DNA of 64,000 bases from positions 1 through 64,000 of the forward strand of contig NZ_WFLK01000010.1 of the NCBI RefSeq assembly GCF_009208565.1, given 5' to 3'. Below the pieces are notes generated by a model, which made no database searches, was not told the origin of the DNA, and was given only the letters and a program-made list of their open reading frames with translations. Origin of the DNA: Janthinobacterium aquaticum. GTDB lineage: Bacteria; Pseudomonadota; Gammaproteobacteria; Burkholderiales; Burkholderiaceae_D. The position numbers and the translations under genes are program-made. Below, in pieces: positions 1 to 8,531 of the stretch. The number at the start of each line of letters is the position of its first letter. Positions within the stretch are counted from its first letter, which is position 1.

Positions 1-1
1 G

Positions 2-106
2 GCGCCGAAATTGATCATCGGTGCCATGATGCGCAAACTGGTACACGTGGCATTCGGCGTGCTCAGGTCAGGAAAAATATTTGATCCAACCTTGCACGCC
101 GCTTGA
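2..106 (+). mobile_element. 3' end of an IS110-type transposase (partial, cut by window edge)
   Basis: An open frame enters from the left edge and stops with TGA at 104-106, giving 34 residues. It contains KLIIGAMMRKLVHVAFGVL followed by a short tail ending in HAA. This resembles the extreme C-terminus of IS110-family transposases (Transposase_20 region), which typically carry a basic helix of the MRKL type followed by a short Gly/Pro/Phe-containing tail. Only the tail is visible, so neither the catalytic DEDD domain nor the left end can be judged. The element ends close to the 3' end of hom, which is convergent. IS110 elements often lack clear terminal inverted repeats, and none is seen here. 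Confidence 0.65.
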
Positions 107-136
107 CGGGGATAACAGTATCTACGCAACAATAGC

Positions 137-1459
137 TCAGCTCAGGTTTTCCAACCGGATCTTGGTCACCACACCCTGCACGCTGTCGAGCGACTGCATT
201 TTTTCAATTGCGGCCGTCACATTCTTTTCCTGGGTCTGATGCGTCAGCATAATGATGTCGGTATGCGTTTCGCCTTCGGCTGGTTCCTTTTGCAGCATGG
301 CGTCGATCGAGATGCCGCGGTCGGCCAGGATGCGCGTGAGGTCGGCCAGCACGCCGGGCTGGTCGGCCACGTGCATGCGCAGGTAGTAGCTGGTGGTGAT
401 TTCCGACATCGGCAAAATCGCGATATTGGCCATCGCGTTCGGCTGGAAGGCCAGATGCGGCACGCGGTGCTCGGGGTCGGCCGTGGCCAGGCGGGTGATG
501 TCGACCAGGTCGGCAATCACCGACGAGGCGGTCGGCTCGGCGCCGGCGCCGCGACCTGAATACAGGCTGGCGCCAACGGCGTCGCCATGCACCAGCACGG
601 CATTCATCGCGCCTTCGACGTTGGCGATCAGGCGCTTGGCCGGAATCAGTGTCGGATGCACGCGCAGTTCGATGCCTTCCTGGCCATCGACAGTGGCGCG
701 GCGTGTGATACCCAGCAGCTTGATGCGGTAGCCCAGTTGCTCGGCGTAGCGGATATCGATGGCGTTGAGGTTGCTGATGCCTTCCACATAGGCCTTGTCG
801 AACTGCACCGGGATGCCAAAGGCAATCGCCGACATGATGGTGGCCTTGTGCGCCGCGTCCACGCCTTCGATATCGAAGGTTGGGTCGGCTTCGGCGTAAC
901 CGAGTTCCTGCGCTTGTTTCAGTACGGTAGCAAAGTCCAGGCCCTTGTCGCGCATTTCGGACAAAATGAAGTTGGTGGTGCCGTTGATAATGCCGGCCAC
1001 CCATTCGATGCGGTTGGCGGTCAGCCCTTCGCGCAGCGCCTTGATGATCGGAATGCCGCCGGCCACGGCCGCTTCAAACGCCACCATCACGCCTTTTTCC
1101 TGCGCAGCGGCAAAGATTTCGTTGCCATGCACGGCCAGCAGGGCCTTGTTGGCGGTGACCACATGCTTGCCGTTGGCAATCGCCTGCAGCACCAGCGTTT
1201 TCGACAGGTCGTAGCCGCCGATCAGCTCGACCACGATATCGATCTCGGGATCGTTGACGAGTACGGCCGGATCATTGACGACCTTGCAGGCGCCGGCGAC
1301 CAGCGCTTCGGCGCGCGCCACGTCGCGCACGGCGACGGCCACCACTTCGATGCCGCGACCTGCGCGGCGCTTGATTTCTTCCTGGTTGCGCTGCAGGACG
1401 CTGAACGTACCGTAGCCGACATTACCGAGGCCCAACAGGCCGATCTTGATGGATTTCAT
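137..1459 (-). CDS. hom: homoserine dehydrogenase
   Basis: NADP/NAD-dependent reduction of aspartate semialdehyde to homoserine, the branch point to threonine and methionine; cytoplasmic. The 440 residues match the long bacterial form with a C-terminal ACT domain. Seen: a Rossmann GLGNVG motif at residues 10-15, the catalytic-region lysine in NKALLAVHG (K105), the family signature GYAEADPTFDIEGVDAAHK at 188-205, and an ACT-type segment from about residue 350 (YYLRMHVADQPGVLADLTRI) likely to bind threonine for feedback control. It lies 76 bp downstream of the aminotransferase gene on the same strand and probably shares its transcript. In related betaproteobacteria thrC follows hom, but here an IS end lies about 30 bp after the stop codon. 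Confidence 0.97.
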   Translation of the reverse strand: MKSIKIGLLGLGNVGYGTFSVLQRNQEEIKRRAGRGIEVVAVAVRDVARAEALVAGACKVVNDPAVLVNDPEIDIVVELIGGYDLSKTLVLQAIANGKHVVTANKALLAVHGNEIFAAAQEKGVMVAFEAAVAGGIPIIKALREGLTANRIEWVAGIINGTTNFILSEMRDKGLDFATVLKQAQELGYAEADPTFDIEGVDAAHKATIMSAIAFGIPVQFDKAYVEGISNLNAIDIRYAEQLGYRIKLLGITRRATVDGQEGIELRVHPTLIPAKRLIANVEGAMNAVLVHGDAVGASLYSGRGAGAEPTASSVIADLVDITRLATADPEHRVPHLAFQPNAMANIAILPMSEITTSYYLRMHVADQPGVLADLTRILADRGISIDAMLQKEPAEGETHTDIIMLTHQTQEKNVTAAIEKMQSLDSVQGVVTKIRLENLS

Positions 1460-1535
1460 AAGGTGCTCGATTGCTCATTAATGGCGCACGGCTGTGCGTG
1501 CGCCAGGTTGATCGGTATTGCTGCTGACCGCCCGC

Positions 1536-2771
1536 TTACGCCACGGCGCGGCTGTGACGCTTGCGGTAGCCTTCCAGGAAGCGCGCGATGCGACCCATCG
1601 CTTCGGTCATATCGTCCGAATTGGGCAGGAACACCACGCGGAAGTGGTCGGGCGCGATCCAGTTGAAACCGGTGCCCTGCACGATCAGCACCTTCGCTTC
1701 GGCCAGCAGTTCATAAGCAAACTGCTGGTCGTCGACGATCGGATAGATCGCCGGGTCCAGCCGCGGGAACATATACAGCGCCGCTTTGGGCTTGACGCAG
1801 GTCACGCCTGGTATCTCGGTGAGCAGCTTGTAGGCCAGGTCGCGCTGCTTGAGCAGGCGTCCGCCCGGCTTGACCAGGTCGTCGATGCTCTGGTAGCCGC
1901 CCAGCGCGGTCTGGATCGCAAACTGCCCTGGCGCATTGGCGCACAGGCGCATCGAGGCCAGCATATTGAGACCTTCGATATAGTCTTTCGCATGGCGCTT
2001 CTCGCCCGACACCACCATCCAGCCCGAACGGTAGCCGCACGAGCGGTAGTTCTTCGACAGGCCGTTCAGGGTAATGAACAGCACGTCGTCGGCCAGCGAG
2101 GCAATCGACACGTGCTCGGCGTCGTCGTACAGCACCTTGTCGTAGATTTCGTCGGCAAAAATGATCAGCTGGTGCTGGCGCGCCAGTTCGACGATCTGCT
2201 GCAGCACTTCGACCGGGTACAGCGCGCCGGTCGGATTGTTGGGGTTGATCACCACGATGGCGCGCGTGTTGGAGGTGATCTTGCGGCGCATGTCCTCGAT
2301 ATCGGGATACCACTGGTTCTGCTCGTCGCATACATAATGGACCGGATTGCCGCCCGACAGGCTGACTGCCGCCGTCCACAGCGGATAGTCGGGCGCCGGC
2401 ACCAGCACTTCGTCGCCGCTGTTGAGCAGCGCATTCATCGACATCACGATCAGTTCGGAGGCGCCGTTGCCCAGGTAGATATCGTCGATGGTGACGCCGG
2501 CAATGTTCTTGCTCTGCGTGTAGTGCATGACGGCCTTGCGCGGCGCAAACATGCCTTTCGAGTCGGTGTAGCCAGCCGCGTTCTGCAAGTTCATCATCAT
2601 GTCGCGCACGATCTCGTCGGGCGGATCAAAACCGAATACGGCCAGGTTGCCGATATTGAGCTTGGTGATCTTGTGGCCTTCTTCTTCCATTTGCCTGGAC
2701 TTTTCCAGTACCGGGCCACGGATGTCGTAGCAGACATCCGCCAATTTGTTCGATTTCTGAATCGGTCGCAA
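1536..2771 (-). CDS. pyridoxal-phosphate aminotransferase, AlaA type
   Basis: Fold-type I PLP aminotransferase, 411 residues, similar to AlaA/aspartate aminotransferase-type enzymes that make alanine from pyruvate and glutamate. Seen: substrate-binding NIGNLAVFGF near 39-48, the PLP-pocket motif NPNNPTG at 176-182, the PLP aspartate in FADEIYD (D207), the Schiff-base lysine in NGLSKNYR (K240), and the family arginine near the C-terminus in DHFRVVFLP. Its position directly upstream of hom is conserved in betaproteobacteria. Substrate cannot be fixed from sequence alone; AlaA is the best fit by length and by the N-terminal LADVCYDIRGPVLEKS motif. Confidence 0.9.
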   Translation of the reverse strand: MRPIQKSNKLADVCYDIRGPVLEKSRQMEEEGHKITKLNIGNLAVFGFDPPDEIVRDMMMNLQNAAGYTDSKGMFAPRKAVMHYTQSKNIAGVTIDDIYLGNGASELIVMSMNALLNSGDEVLVPAPDYPLWTAAVSLSGGNPVHYVCDEQNQWYPDIEDMRRKITSNTRAIVVINPNNPTGALYPVEVLQQIVELARQHQLIIFADEIYDKVLYDDAEHVSIASLADDVLFITLNGLSKNYRSCGYRSGWMVVSGEKRHAKDYIEGLNMLASMRLCANAPGQFAIQTALGGYQSIDDLVKPGGRLLKQRDLAYKLLTEIPGVTCVKPKAALYMFPRLDPAIYPIVDDQQFAYELLAEAKVLIVQGTGFNWIAPDHFRVVFLPNSDDMTEAMGRIARFLEGYRKRHSRAVA

Positions 2772-3165
2772 AATAAAATCCCTGTGTGATACGGCGCTTC
2801 AAACCTGAGTTATTTTCGCCTGAACTATTCATCTTTGTACTTGCCAGGCGAGACCAGCATTTTCGCCGAAAGCAGGCCATTTTATCAAATTAAACATGGC
2901 CCAACCCAGCATTTAGCAGCTGATTCTGCCACGCCTGCCTGTTTATGTATCAGCCAGCACCAGGAGCAAGCATTGCATTTCTTCATGTTCCCTTAATCTG
3001 CCCTGACTAACATGAAACACTGAGACAACAGCTAGATTGCAATTTGGAAAGGAAGCGCTTTTCCAGTCGCATTTTGTTGTCTTTTATGGCATTGTGGCGA
3101 AGGCGGTTGTACCGTGTATTTCACTGCCAAGCCCTTCTTCAACCGACCCGTTTTTGCCGAATCAG
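2772..3165. other. intergenic region between divergent genes
   Basis: This 394-bp gap separates the minus-strand aminotransferase from the plus-strand Mth938-like gene and should contain both promoters. On the minus strand a TAAAAT hexamer (2879-2884) is a good -10 match, but no convincing -35 lies at the right spacing. On the plus strand the DNA is AT-richer than its neighbours around 3030-3110, with no confident promoter pair. No RNA gene, repeat or conserved small reading frame was recognised. Confidence 0.5.
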
Positions 3166-3558
3166 ATGAAACTGCACGCCTCCAGCACCCAACAATACCA
3201 GACCGTTACCGGCTATGACAGTAGCGGCGTGGAAATCAACGCCCAGCATTATGGCCATAGTCTGCTGGTGATGCCTGAAGTGGAACCGCAAGCGTGGGGA
3301 CCGGCAACGTTTGAAGCACTGACGGAAGCGCATTTTGCGCAGATCCTGGCGCAGCAACCCGATGTAGTGATCCTGGGCACCGGTGATCGCCAGCGCTTCG
3401 TGCATCCGAAATTGTCGGCGGCCCTGACCATGCTGCGCATCGGCGTCGAATGCATGGACAACCAGGCTGCCTGCCGCACCTACAATATCCTGATGGGCGA
3501 AGGCCGCAAGGCGGCGCTGGCCCTGATCCTCAATCCCGGCGCCAGCAGCGCCGCATGA
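3166..3558 (+). CDS. Mth938-like domain protein
   Basis: A 130-residue soluble protein of the Mth938/NDUFAF3-like family (DUF498). Seen: the central strand-helix core with VVILGTGDRQRF and the typical HPKLSAALTMLRIGVECMD segment, followed by AACRTYNILMGEGR. Bacterial members have no firmly established biochemical role; mitochondrial homologues assist complex I assembly. The frame is open further upstream, but the ATG at 3166 gives the usual family length. The stop codon overlaps the start of the downstream ArnT-like gene (ATGA at 3555-3558), so the two are translationally coupled. That pairing reflects conserved gene order and does not prove a role in lipid A modification. Confidence 0.85.
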   Translation: MKLHASSTQQYQTVTGYDSSGVEINAQHYGHSLLVMPEVEPQAWGPATFEALTEAHFAQILAQQPDVVILGTGDRQRFVHPKLSAALTMLRIGVECMDNQAACRTYNILMGEGRKAALALILNPGASSAA

Positions 3559-5228
3559 AGCTCAATATCAACGAACTGCATGGCTCGCGCTGGTTCATGT
3601 GGTCTTTGCTGGCGGTGTTTGTCATCGTCACGCTCTATGCGCTGGGCATTCGTACACTGGTGCCGCCCGATGAAGGCCGCTATGCCGAAATGGCGCGTGA
3701 AATGTTTACCAGCGGCGACTGGATCACCACGCGTCTGAACGGCATCAAGTATTTTGAAAAGCCGCCACTGCAAACCTGGATGAACGCGCTGACGTTTGCC
3801 GCCTTTGGCCTCGGCGAATGGCAGGCGCGGCTGTGGACCGGCCTGTGCGGCATTCTGGGCGTGTGCATGACGGCACTGGCAGGCAGGAAAGTATTCGGTC
3901 CGCGCGTAGGCCTGTATGCGGGCATGGTACTGGCGTCAAGCCTGTTCTGGCTGGCTTCTGGCCAGATCAATTCGCTCGACATGGGCCTGTCGGGCATGAT
4001 GACGCTCACCTTGATGAGCCTGCTGATTGCCCAGCGCGACGAAGCCACCGCTGCCGAACGGCGCAACTGGATGCTGGTGTGCTGGGGCAGCATGGCGCTG
4101 GCGGTGCTGGCCAAGGGTCTGATCGGGCTGGTATTGCCGGGCGCAACCCTGATCCTGTACAGCCTGTTCGCACGCGACTGGCGCATCTGGGCCCGCCTGC
4201 ATCTGCTCAAGGGCGTGCTGGTATTTTTTGCCATTGCTACGCCGTGGTTCGTGCTGGTCGCGCTGCGCAATCCCGAGCAACCGTATTTCTTTTTTGTCCA
4301 CGAGCATTTCCAGCGTTTCCTGATGAAGGGCCACAAGCGCGAAGGCGCCTGGTACTACTTCCTGGTGCTGCTTATTCCCGGCATCATGCCGTGGATCGGC
4401 ATTCTGCCGCAAAGCCTGGCCGCTGCGGCACGGCGCCAGAGCGGCGCCTTCCAGCCGCGCGTGATGCTGCTGACCTGGGCCGTCTTTATTTTCTGTTTTT
4501 TCAGCTATTCAACCTCCAAGCTGCCTGGCTATATCGTGCCGGTCTTCCCGGCGCTGGCGCTGCTGGTCGCGCTGCATCTGGAAAACACCTCGCGCCAGCA
4601 GCGTGCATGGGCCGCCAGCATCATGGCGCTGCTCGGTGCCGCACTTCTGATCGGCATGCCGCTGGCGCTCAACCTGCCGACCAAGCGCGATGAAGCGAAC
4701 CTGATCGCCCTGCGTGGCTACCTGCCGTGGGTGCTCGCTGCCGGTTTCCTGATGCTGTCGGGCGGTGCGCTGGCGCTGCTGCATATCCGGCAAATGCGCC
4801 GCGACATGGGCGTGCTGACCATTGCCTGCGCCGGCTTTTTGGCCACGCACTGCATCCTGGCCGGCTCCGAACTGTACGGCCAGAACCGCGCCGGCACTGA
4901 TCTGCTGCCAAAAATTCAGGCCGAACTCAAGCCCGACACCAAGCTCTATTCGGTTGGCATTTACGAGCAGTCGCTGACCTATTATCTGCAGCGGCCGATG
5001 ATACTGGTGGACTATTGGGATGAATTTACGTTTGGCCTGAAACAGCAGCCCGAACTGTCGATCCCCAAAGTCGATGATTTTATTACTCAGTGGACACAGG
5101 ATGCAGTCAACGGCAAGCATAGCGTGGCCGTTATCAGCCTGGATTTGTATCAGCATTTGAAGCAGCGTGGTGTGCCCATGCGCGTGGTGGCAGAAGATGC
5201 CCGCCGCATGATCATTGCCAACTTGTAA
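3555..5228 (+). CDS. arnT: ArnT-like lipid A aminoarabinose transferase (GT39/GT83 family)
   Basis: An integral inner-membrane glycosyltransferase of 557 residues, close to the 550 of E. coli ArnT. It is expected to move L-Ara4N from undecaprenyl phosphate to lipid A phosphates on the periplasmic face. Seen: an N-terminal transmembrane helix, the first periplasmic loop motif PPDEGRYAEMAREM carrying the acidic residue typical of GT-C enzymes, GDWITTRLNGIKYFEKPPL, which is a strong ArnT/PMT family signature, and about ten further hydrophobic helices. The start is the ATG overlapping the preceding stop. The other arn-type genes begin after a 230-bp gap. Transfer of another sugar is possible, but the neighbouring genes favour L-Ara4N. 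Confidence 0.88.
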   Translation: MKLNINELHGSRWFMWSLLAVFVIVTLYALGIRTLVPPDEGRYAEMAREMFTSGDWITTRLNGIKYFEKPPLQTWMNALTFAAFGLGEWQARLWTGLCGILGVCMTALAGRKVFGPRVGLYAGMVLASSLFWLASGQINSLDMGLSGMMTLTLMSLLIAQRDEATAAERRNWMLVCWGSMALAVLAKGLIGLVLPGATLILYSLFARDWRIWARLHLLKGVLVFFAIATPWFVLVALRNPEQPYFFFVHEHFQRFLMKGHKREGAWYYFLVLLIPGIMPWIGILPQSLAAAARRQSGAFQPRVMLLTWAVFIFCFFSYSTSKLPGYIVPVFPALALLVALHLENTSRQQRAWAASIMALLGAALLIGMPLALNLPTKRDEANLIALRGYLPWVLAAGFLMLSGGALALLHIRQMRRDMGVLTIACAGFLATHCILAGSELYGQNRAGTDLLPKIQAELKPDTKLYSVGIYEQSLTYYLQRPMILVDYWDEFTFGLKQQPELSIPKVDDFITQWTQDAVNGKHSVAVISLDLYQHLKQRGVPMRVVAEDARRMIIANL

Positions 5229-5458
5229 TACAGGAGTGACGGTATTTACGCGCGCCGTCACAAAAAATGGATCAGCCCAGCAAACATCAGCGTTTGCGCG
5301 GTGCATGACACTCTTCCCTGGCATGTTTGGCAGCCCCGCCCCCGCTGCAGACAATCGTGCCAGAAAATTGATACGCTATACAATGAAAAAGCCGGCAGAC
5401 GCGGTCTGTGCGGCAGCTTTTGCGACCGCGCCGAGAGGCGTTTAACACAGTAAAGACC

Positions 5459-6595
5459 ATGACCTCTACCCTGCCCTTTTTGCCGTTTTCCAAACCGACC
5501 ATCGACGAAGCCACCATCGCGGCCGTCGGCGACGTGCTGCGCTCGGGCTGGATTACCAGCGGCCCGAAAGTGCAGGCGTTTGAAGCGCTGCTGTCCGAGT
5601 ATTGCGGCGGCCGCCCGGTGCGCACCTTCAATTCCGGCACCTGCACCATGGAAATCGCCCTGCGCATCGCCGGCATAGGCCCTGGCGACGAAGTCATCAC
5701 CACCCCGATCTCGTGGGTGGCGACGTCGAATGTGATTATCGAAGTGGGCGCCACGCCCGTGTTTGCCGATATCGATCCGGTTACGCGCAATATCGACCTG
5801 GACAAGCTTGAAGCGGCCATCACGCCTAAAACGCGCGCCATTATCCCGGTCTACCTGGCCGGCCTGCCGGTCGATATGGACCGCCTGTATGCGATCGCTG
5901 ACAAACATCAGCTGCGCGTGATCGAAGACGCGGCGCAGGCGCTCGGTTCGTCCTGGAACGGCAAGCGCATCGGAGCGTTTGGCGACTTTGTCTCGTTCAG
6001 CTTCCAGGCCAACAAGAACATCACCACCGGCGAAGGCGGCGCGCTGGTGCTCAACAGCGAAGCCGAAGCGAAGCTGGCCGAAAAATACCGGCTGCAGGGC
6101 GTCACCCGCAGCGGCGTCGACGGCATCGATGTCGACCTGGTGGGCGGCAAATACAATATGAGCGACATCATGGCCGCTATCGGCCTGGGGCAGTTCGCCA
6201 ATATCGAGGCTATTACCGCGCACCGCCGCGCACTGGCACGCCATTATTTTGACCAGTTCGGCAGCGACTTTGAAGCGGCCAGCGGCGCACAGCTGCCGGT
6301 GGCCGACTTTGACAACAGCAACTGGCATTTATTCCAGATCATTCTGCCCGATCTGGGGCCCGATACGCGCGCCAACTTTATGCGCCAGATGGCCGAACTG
6401 AACGTGGGCACCGGCTTTCACTATGCGCCGATCCACCTGTTTACGCTGTACCGCGAGCGCGGCTTTACCGAAGGCATGTTCCCGGCAGCCGAAAAGATCG
6501 GCCGCCTGACCGTGACCCTGCCGATGTTCTACGCCATGACGCTGGCCGATGTCGAACGCGCCGTGGCGGCCGTCAAATCCATCCTCGTCAAGTGA
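5459..6595 (+). CDS. arnB: UDP-4-amino-4-deoxy-L-arabinose aminotransferase (ArnB-type, DegT/DnrJ/EryC1)
   Basis: PLP-dependent sugar aminotransferase of 378 residues, the usual length for ArnB. It should convert UDP-L-Ara4O to UDP-L-Ara4N with glutamate as amino donor. Seen: the nucleotide-sugar/PLP segment FNSGTCTME near 57-65, IEDAAQALGS at 155-164, and the Schiff-base lysine in QANKNITTGEGG (K186), which matches the ArnB pattern KNxTTGEGG. The ATG at 5459 is preferred over upstream in-frame codons because it starts the conserved ArnB N-terminus (LPFSKPTIDE). The 230-bp gap before it holds no other gene and probably carries a promoter; a TATACA hexamer at 5377-5382 is a weak -10 candidate. 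arnC follows after 10 bp. Confidence 0.93.
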   Translation: MTSTLPFLPFSKPTIDEATIAAVGDVLRSGWITSGPKVQAFEALLSEYCGGRPVRTFNSGTCTMEIALRIAGIGPGDEVITTPISWVATSNVIIEVGATPVFADIDPVTRNIDLDKLEAAITPKTRAIIPVYLAGLPVDMDRLYAIADKHQLRVIEDAAQALGSSWNGKRIGAFGDFVSFSFQANKNITTGEGGALVLNSEAEAKLAEKYRLQGVTRSGVDGIDVDLVGGKYNMSDIMAAIGLGQFANIEAITAHRRALARHYFDQFGSDFEAASGAQLPVADFDNSNWHLFQIILPDLGPDTRANFMRQMAELNVGTGFHYAPIHLFTLYRERGFTEGMFPAAEKIGRLTVTLPMFYAMTLADVERAVAAVKSILVK

Positions 6596-6605
6596 GGAGC
6601 GCCAG

Positions 6606-7601
6606 ATGAAACCTGAAATCTCCGTCATTATTCCGATCTACAACGAACAGGAAGGCCTGGCCAGCCTGTTCGCGCGGCTGTACCCGGCGCTCGATGCGCT
6701 GCAGAGCAGCTATGAAATCATCTTTGTCAACGACGGCAGCCGCGACAATTCCGTCAGCATGCTGGCCGAGCAGTTCCGCCAGCGTCCCGATGTGACCCGC
6801 GTGATCCTGTTCAACGGCAACTACGGCCAGCATATGGCCATCCTGGCCGGCTTTGAAGCGTCGCGCGGACAGATCATGGTCACGCTCGACGCCGACCTGC
6901 AGAACCCGCCCGAAGAAATCGGCAACCTGGTGGCCAAGATGCGCGAAGGCTACGACTATGTCGGCTCGATCCGCCGCAAGCGTCAGGATTCGGCCTGGCG
7001 CACGGTCGCCTCAAAAATGATGAACCGCCTGCGCGAGCGCATTACCAATATCAAGATCACCGACCAGGGCAATATGCTGCGCGCCTACGGCCGCAACGTG
7101 ATCGACCTGGTCAACCAGTGCGGCGAAGTCAATACCTTCGTGCCGGCGCTGGCCTACACGTTTGCACGCAAGCCGACCGAAATCACGGTCGAGCATGAAG
7201 AGCGCGCAGCCGGCGAGTCAAAATACTCGCTGTACAGCCTGATCCGCCTCAATTTCGACCTGGTGACCGGCTTTTCGCTGATCCCGCTGCAGATTTTTTC
7301 CATGCTGGGCATGATGCTGTCGGCCAGTTCGGCCATTCTGGTGATCTATCTGCTGGCGCGCCGCTTCCTGTTCGGCGCCGAGGCGCAAGGCGTCTTCACG
7401 CTGTTTGCCATTGCGTTCTTCTTTATGGGCGTGATCTTGTTTGGCATCGGGCTGGTTGGCGAATATATCGGGCGCATCTTCCAGCAGGTACGCGCACGGC
7501 CGCGCTATGTGGTGCAGACCATTTTGCAGGACGGCATGGCCCAGGCTGAAGCGGAAGCGCAGCCCTATGTGCGCCTGGAAAAACGCCAGGTGGCCCGCTG
7601 A
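6606..7601 (+). CDS. arnC: undecaprenyl-phosphate Ara4FN transferase (ArnC-type GT2)
   Basis: Membrane-anchored GT-A glycosyltransferase, 331 residues (E. coli ArnC has 322). It attaches formylated L-Ara4N to undecaprenyl phosphate on the cytoplasmic face. Seen: the GT2 N-terminus SVIIPIYNEQEGL, FVNDGSRDNS at 40-49, the metal-binding DAD in VTLDADLQNPPEE (D95, D97), and two C-terminal transmembrane helices (about 230-255 and 268-300). The last codons overlap the next start (TGATG at 7599-7603). DPMS-like or GtrB-like flippase-linked transferases look similar, but the flanking arnB-type and formyltransferase genes support ArnC. Confidence 0.9.
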   Translation: MKPEISVIIPIYNEQEGLASLFARLYPALDALQSSYEIIFVNDGSRDNSVSMLAEQFRQRPDVTRVILFNGNYGQHMAILAGFEASRGQIMVTLDADLQNPPEEIGNLVAKMREGYDYVGSIRRKRQDSAWRTVASKMMNRLRERITNIKITDQGNMLRAYGRNVIDLVNQCGEVNTFVPALAYTFARKPTEITVEHEERAAGESKYSLYSLIRLNFDLVTGFSLIPLQIFSMLGMMLSASSAILVIYLLARRFLFGAEAQGVFTLFAIAFFFMGVILFGIGLVGEYIGRIFQQVRARPRYVVQTILQDGMAQAEAEAQPYVRLEKRQVAR

Positions 7602-8509
7602 TGCGCGCCGTTGTTTTTGCCTACCATAACGTGGGCGTGCGCTGCCTCAAGGTGCTGCTCGCCGGCGGCGTCGATATTGCGCTGGTGGTCACGCACGAAG
7701 ACAACCCGCAGGAAGCGATCTGGTTTGAATCGGTGGTGCAGCTGTGCCAGGCTGAAGGCATCGCCTATGTCACGCCGCCGGACGCGCGTTCGCCCGAACT
7801 GCTGGCCCAGGTACAGGCAGCGCAGCCCGATGTGCTGTTCAGCTTTTATTACCGCCATATGCTGCCGGCCGACCTGCTCGGTGTCGCCCCTGCCTACAAT
7901 ATGCACGGCTCGCTGTTGCCGCAGTTTCGCGGCCGCGCGCCCGTCAACTGGGCCGTGCTGCATGGCGCCAGCGAGACGGGTGCGACCTTGCATGCCATGA
8001 CCGTCAAGCCCGACGCCGGCGCCATCGTGGCGCAAACGGCCGTGCCGATCCTGCCTGACGACACCGCGTTCGAGGTGTTCGGCAAGGTGACGGTGGCCGC
8101 CGAGCAGACGCTGTGGCGCATCCTGCCGGCGCTGCAGGACGGCACTGCCGCCATGCTGCCGAACGATTTGCGCCAGGGCGGCTACTTTGGCGGACGCAAG
8201 CCCGAAGACGGCCGTATCGACTGGACGCTGCCGGCGCAGCAGGTCTACAACCTGCACCGCGCCGTGGCGCCGCCGTATCCGGGCGCTTTTACCGATATCG
8301 GCGCTGCGCGCTATGTAATCGGCAAGGCGCGCTTGTCCGGCCATGCGCCGGCCAATCTGCCGCCAGGCCTGGCGGTTATCGATGGCAACATTGTCGGCGT
8401 CTGCGGCGACGGGCGCCTGCTGGCCATCAGCGAACTGCTGGCCGGCGACACCCAGGTTTCTGCCACGCAGCTGCAACAACAACTTACCACCTCCTTCAGC
8501 ACCCACTGA
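7601..8509 (+). CDS. UDP-L-Ara4N formyltransferase (stand-alone ArnA N-terminal half)
   Basis: Transfers a formyl group from 10-formyltetrahydrofolate to UDP-L-Ara4N. The 302 residues equal the N-terminal formyltransferase half of bifunctional E. coli ArnA. Seen: the catalytic triad of this family as N100 and H102 in YNMHGSLLPQFRGR and D138 in TVKPDAGAIV, closely matching ArnA N102/H104/D140. The start overlaps the arnC stop by one base. The protein ends before the decarboxylase half, which is a separate gene starting 22 bp downstream with its own ribosome-binding region, so the pair is naturally split and not a frameshift. Methionyl-tRNA formyltransferase is a relative but is a worse fit by context and by the PQFRGRAP motif. 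Confidence 0.92.
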   Translation: MRAVVFAYHNVGVRCLKVLLAGGVDIALVVTHEDNPQEAIWFESVVQLCQAEGIAYVTPPDARSPELLAQVQAAQPDVLFSFYYRHMLPADLLGVAPAYNMHGSLLPQFRGRAPVNWAVLHGASETGATLHAMTVKPDAGAIVAQTAVPILPDDTAFEVFGKVTVAAEQTLWRILPALQDGTAAMLPNDLRQGGYFGGRKPEDGRIDWTLPAQQVYNLHRAVAPPYPGAFTDIGAARYVIGKARLSGHAPANLPPGLAVIDGNIVGVCGDGRLLAISELLAGDTQVSATQLQQQLTTSFSTH

Positions 8510-8531
8510 TTTTTACCCACGAGAATTTCAC

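Noticed and set aside
1518..2789. 423-residue plus-strand open frame opposite the aminotransferase gene
   Set aside because: The opposite strand has all PLP-aminotransferase motifs; this one has no recognisable domain.
5240..5450. Short open frame in the gap before arnB
   Set aside because: It has no good ribosome-binding site and no conserved sequence; the gap more likely carries a promoter.
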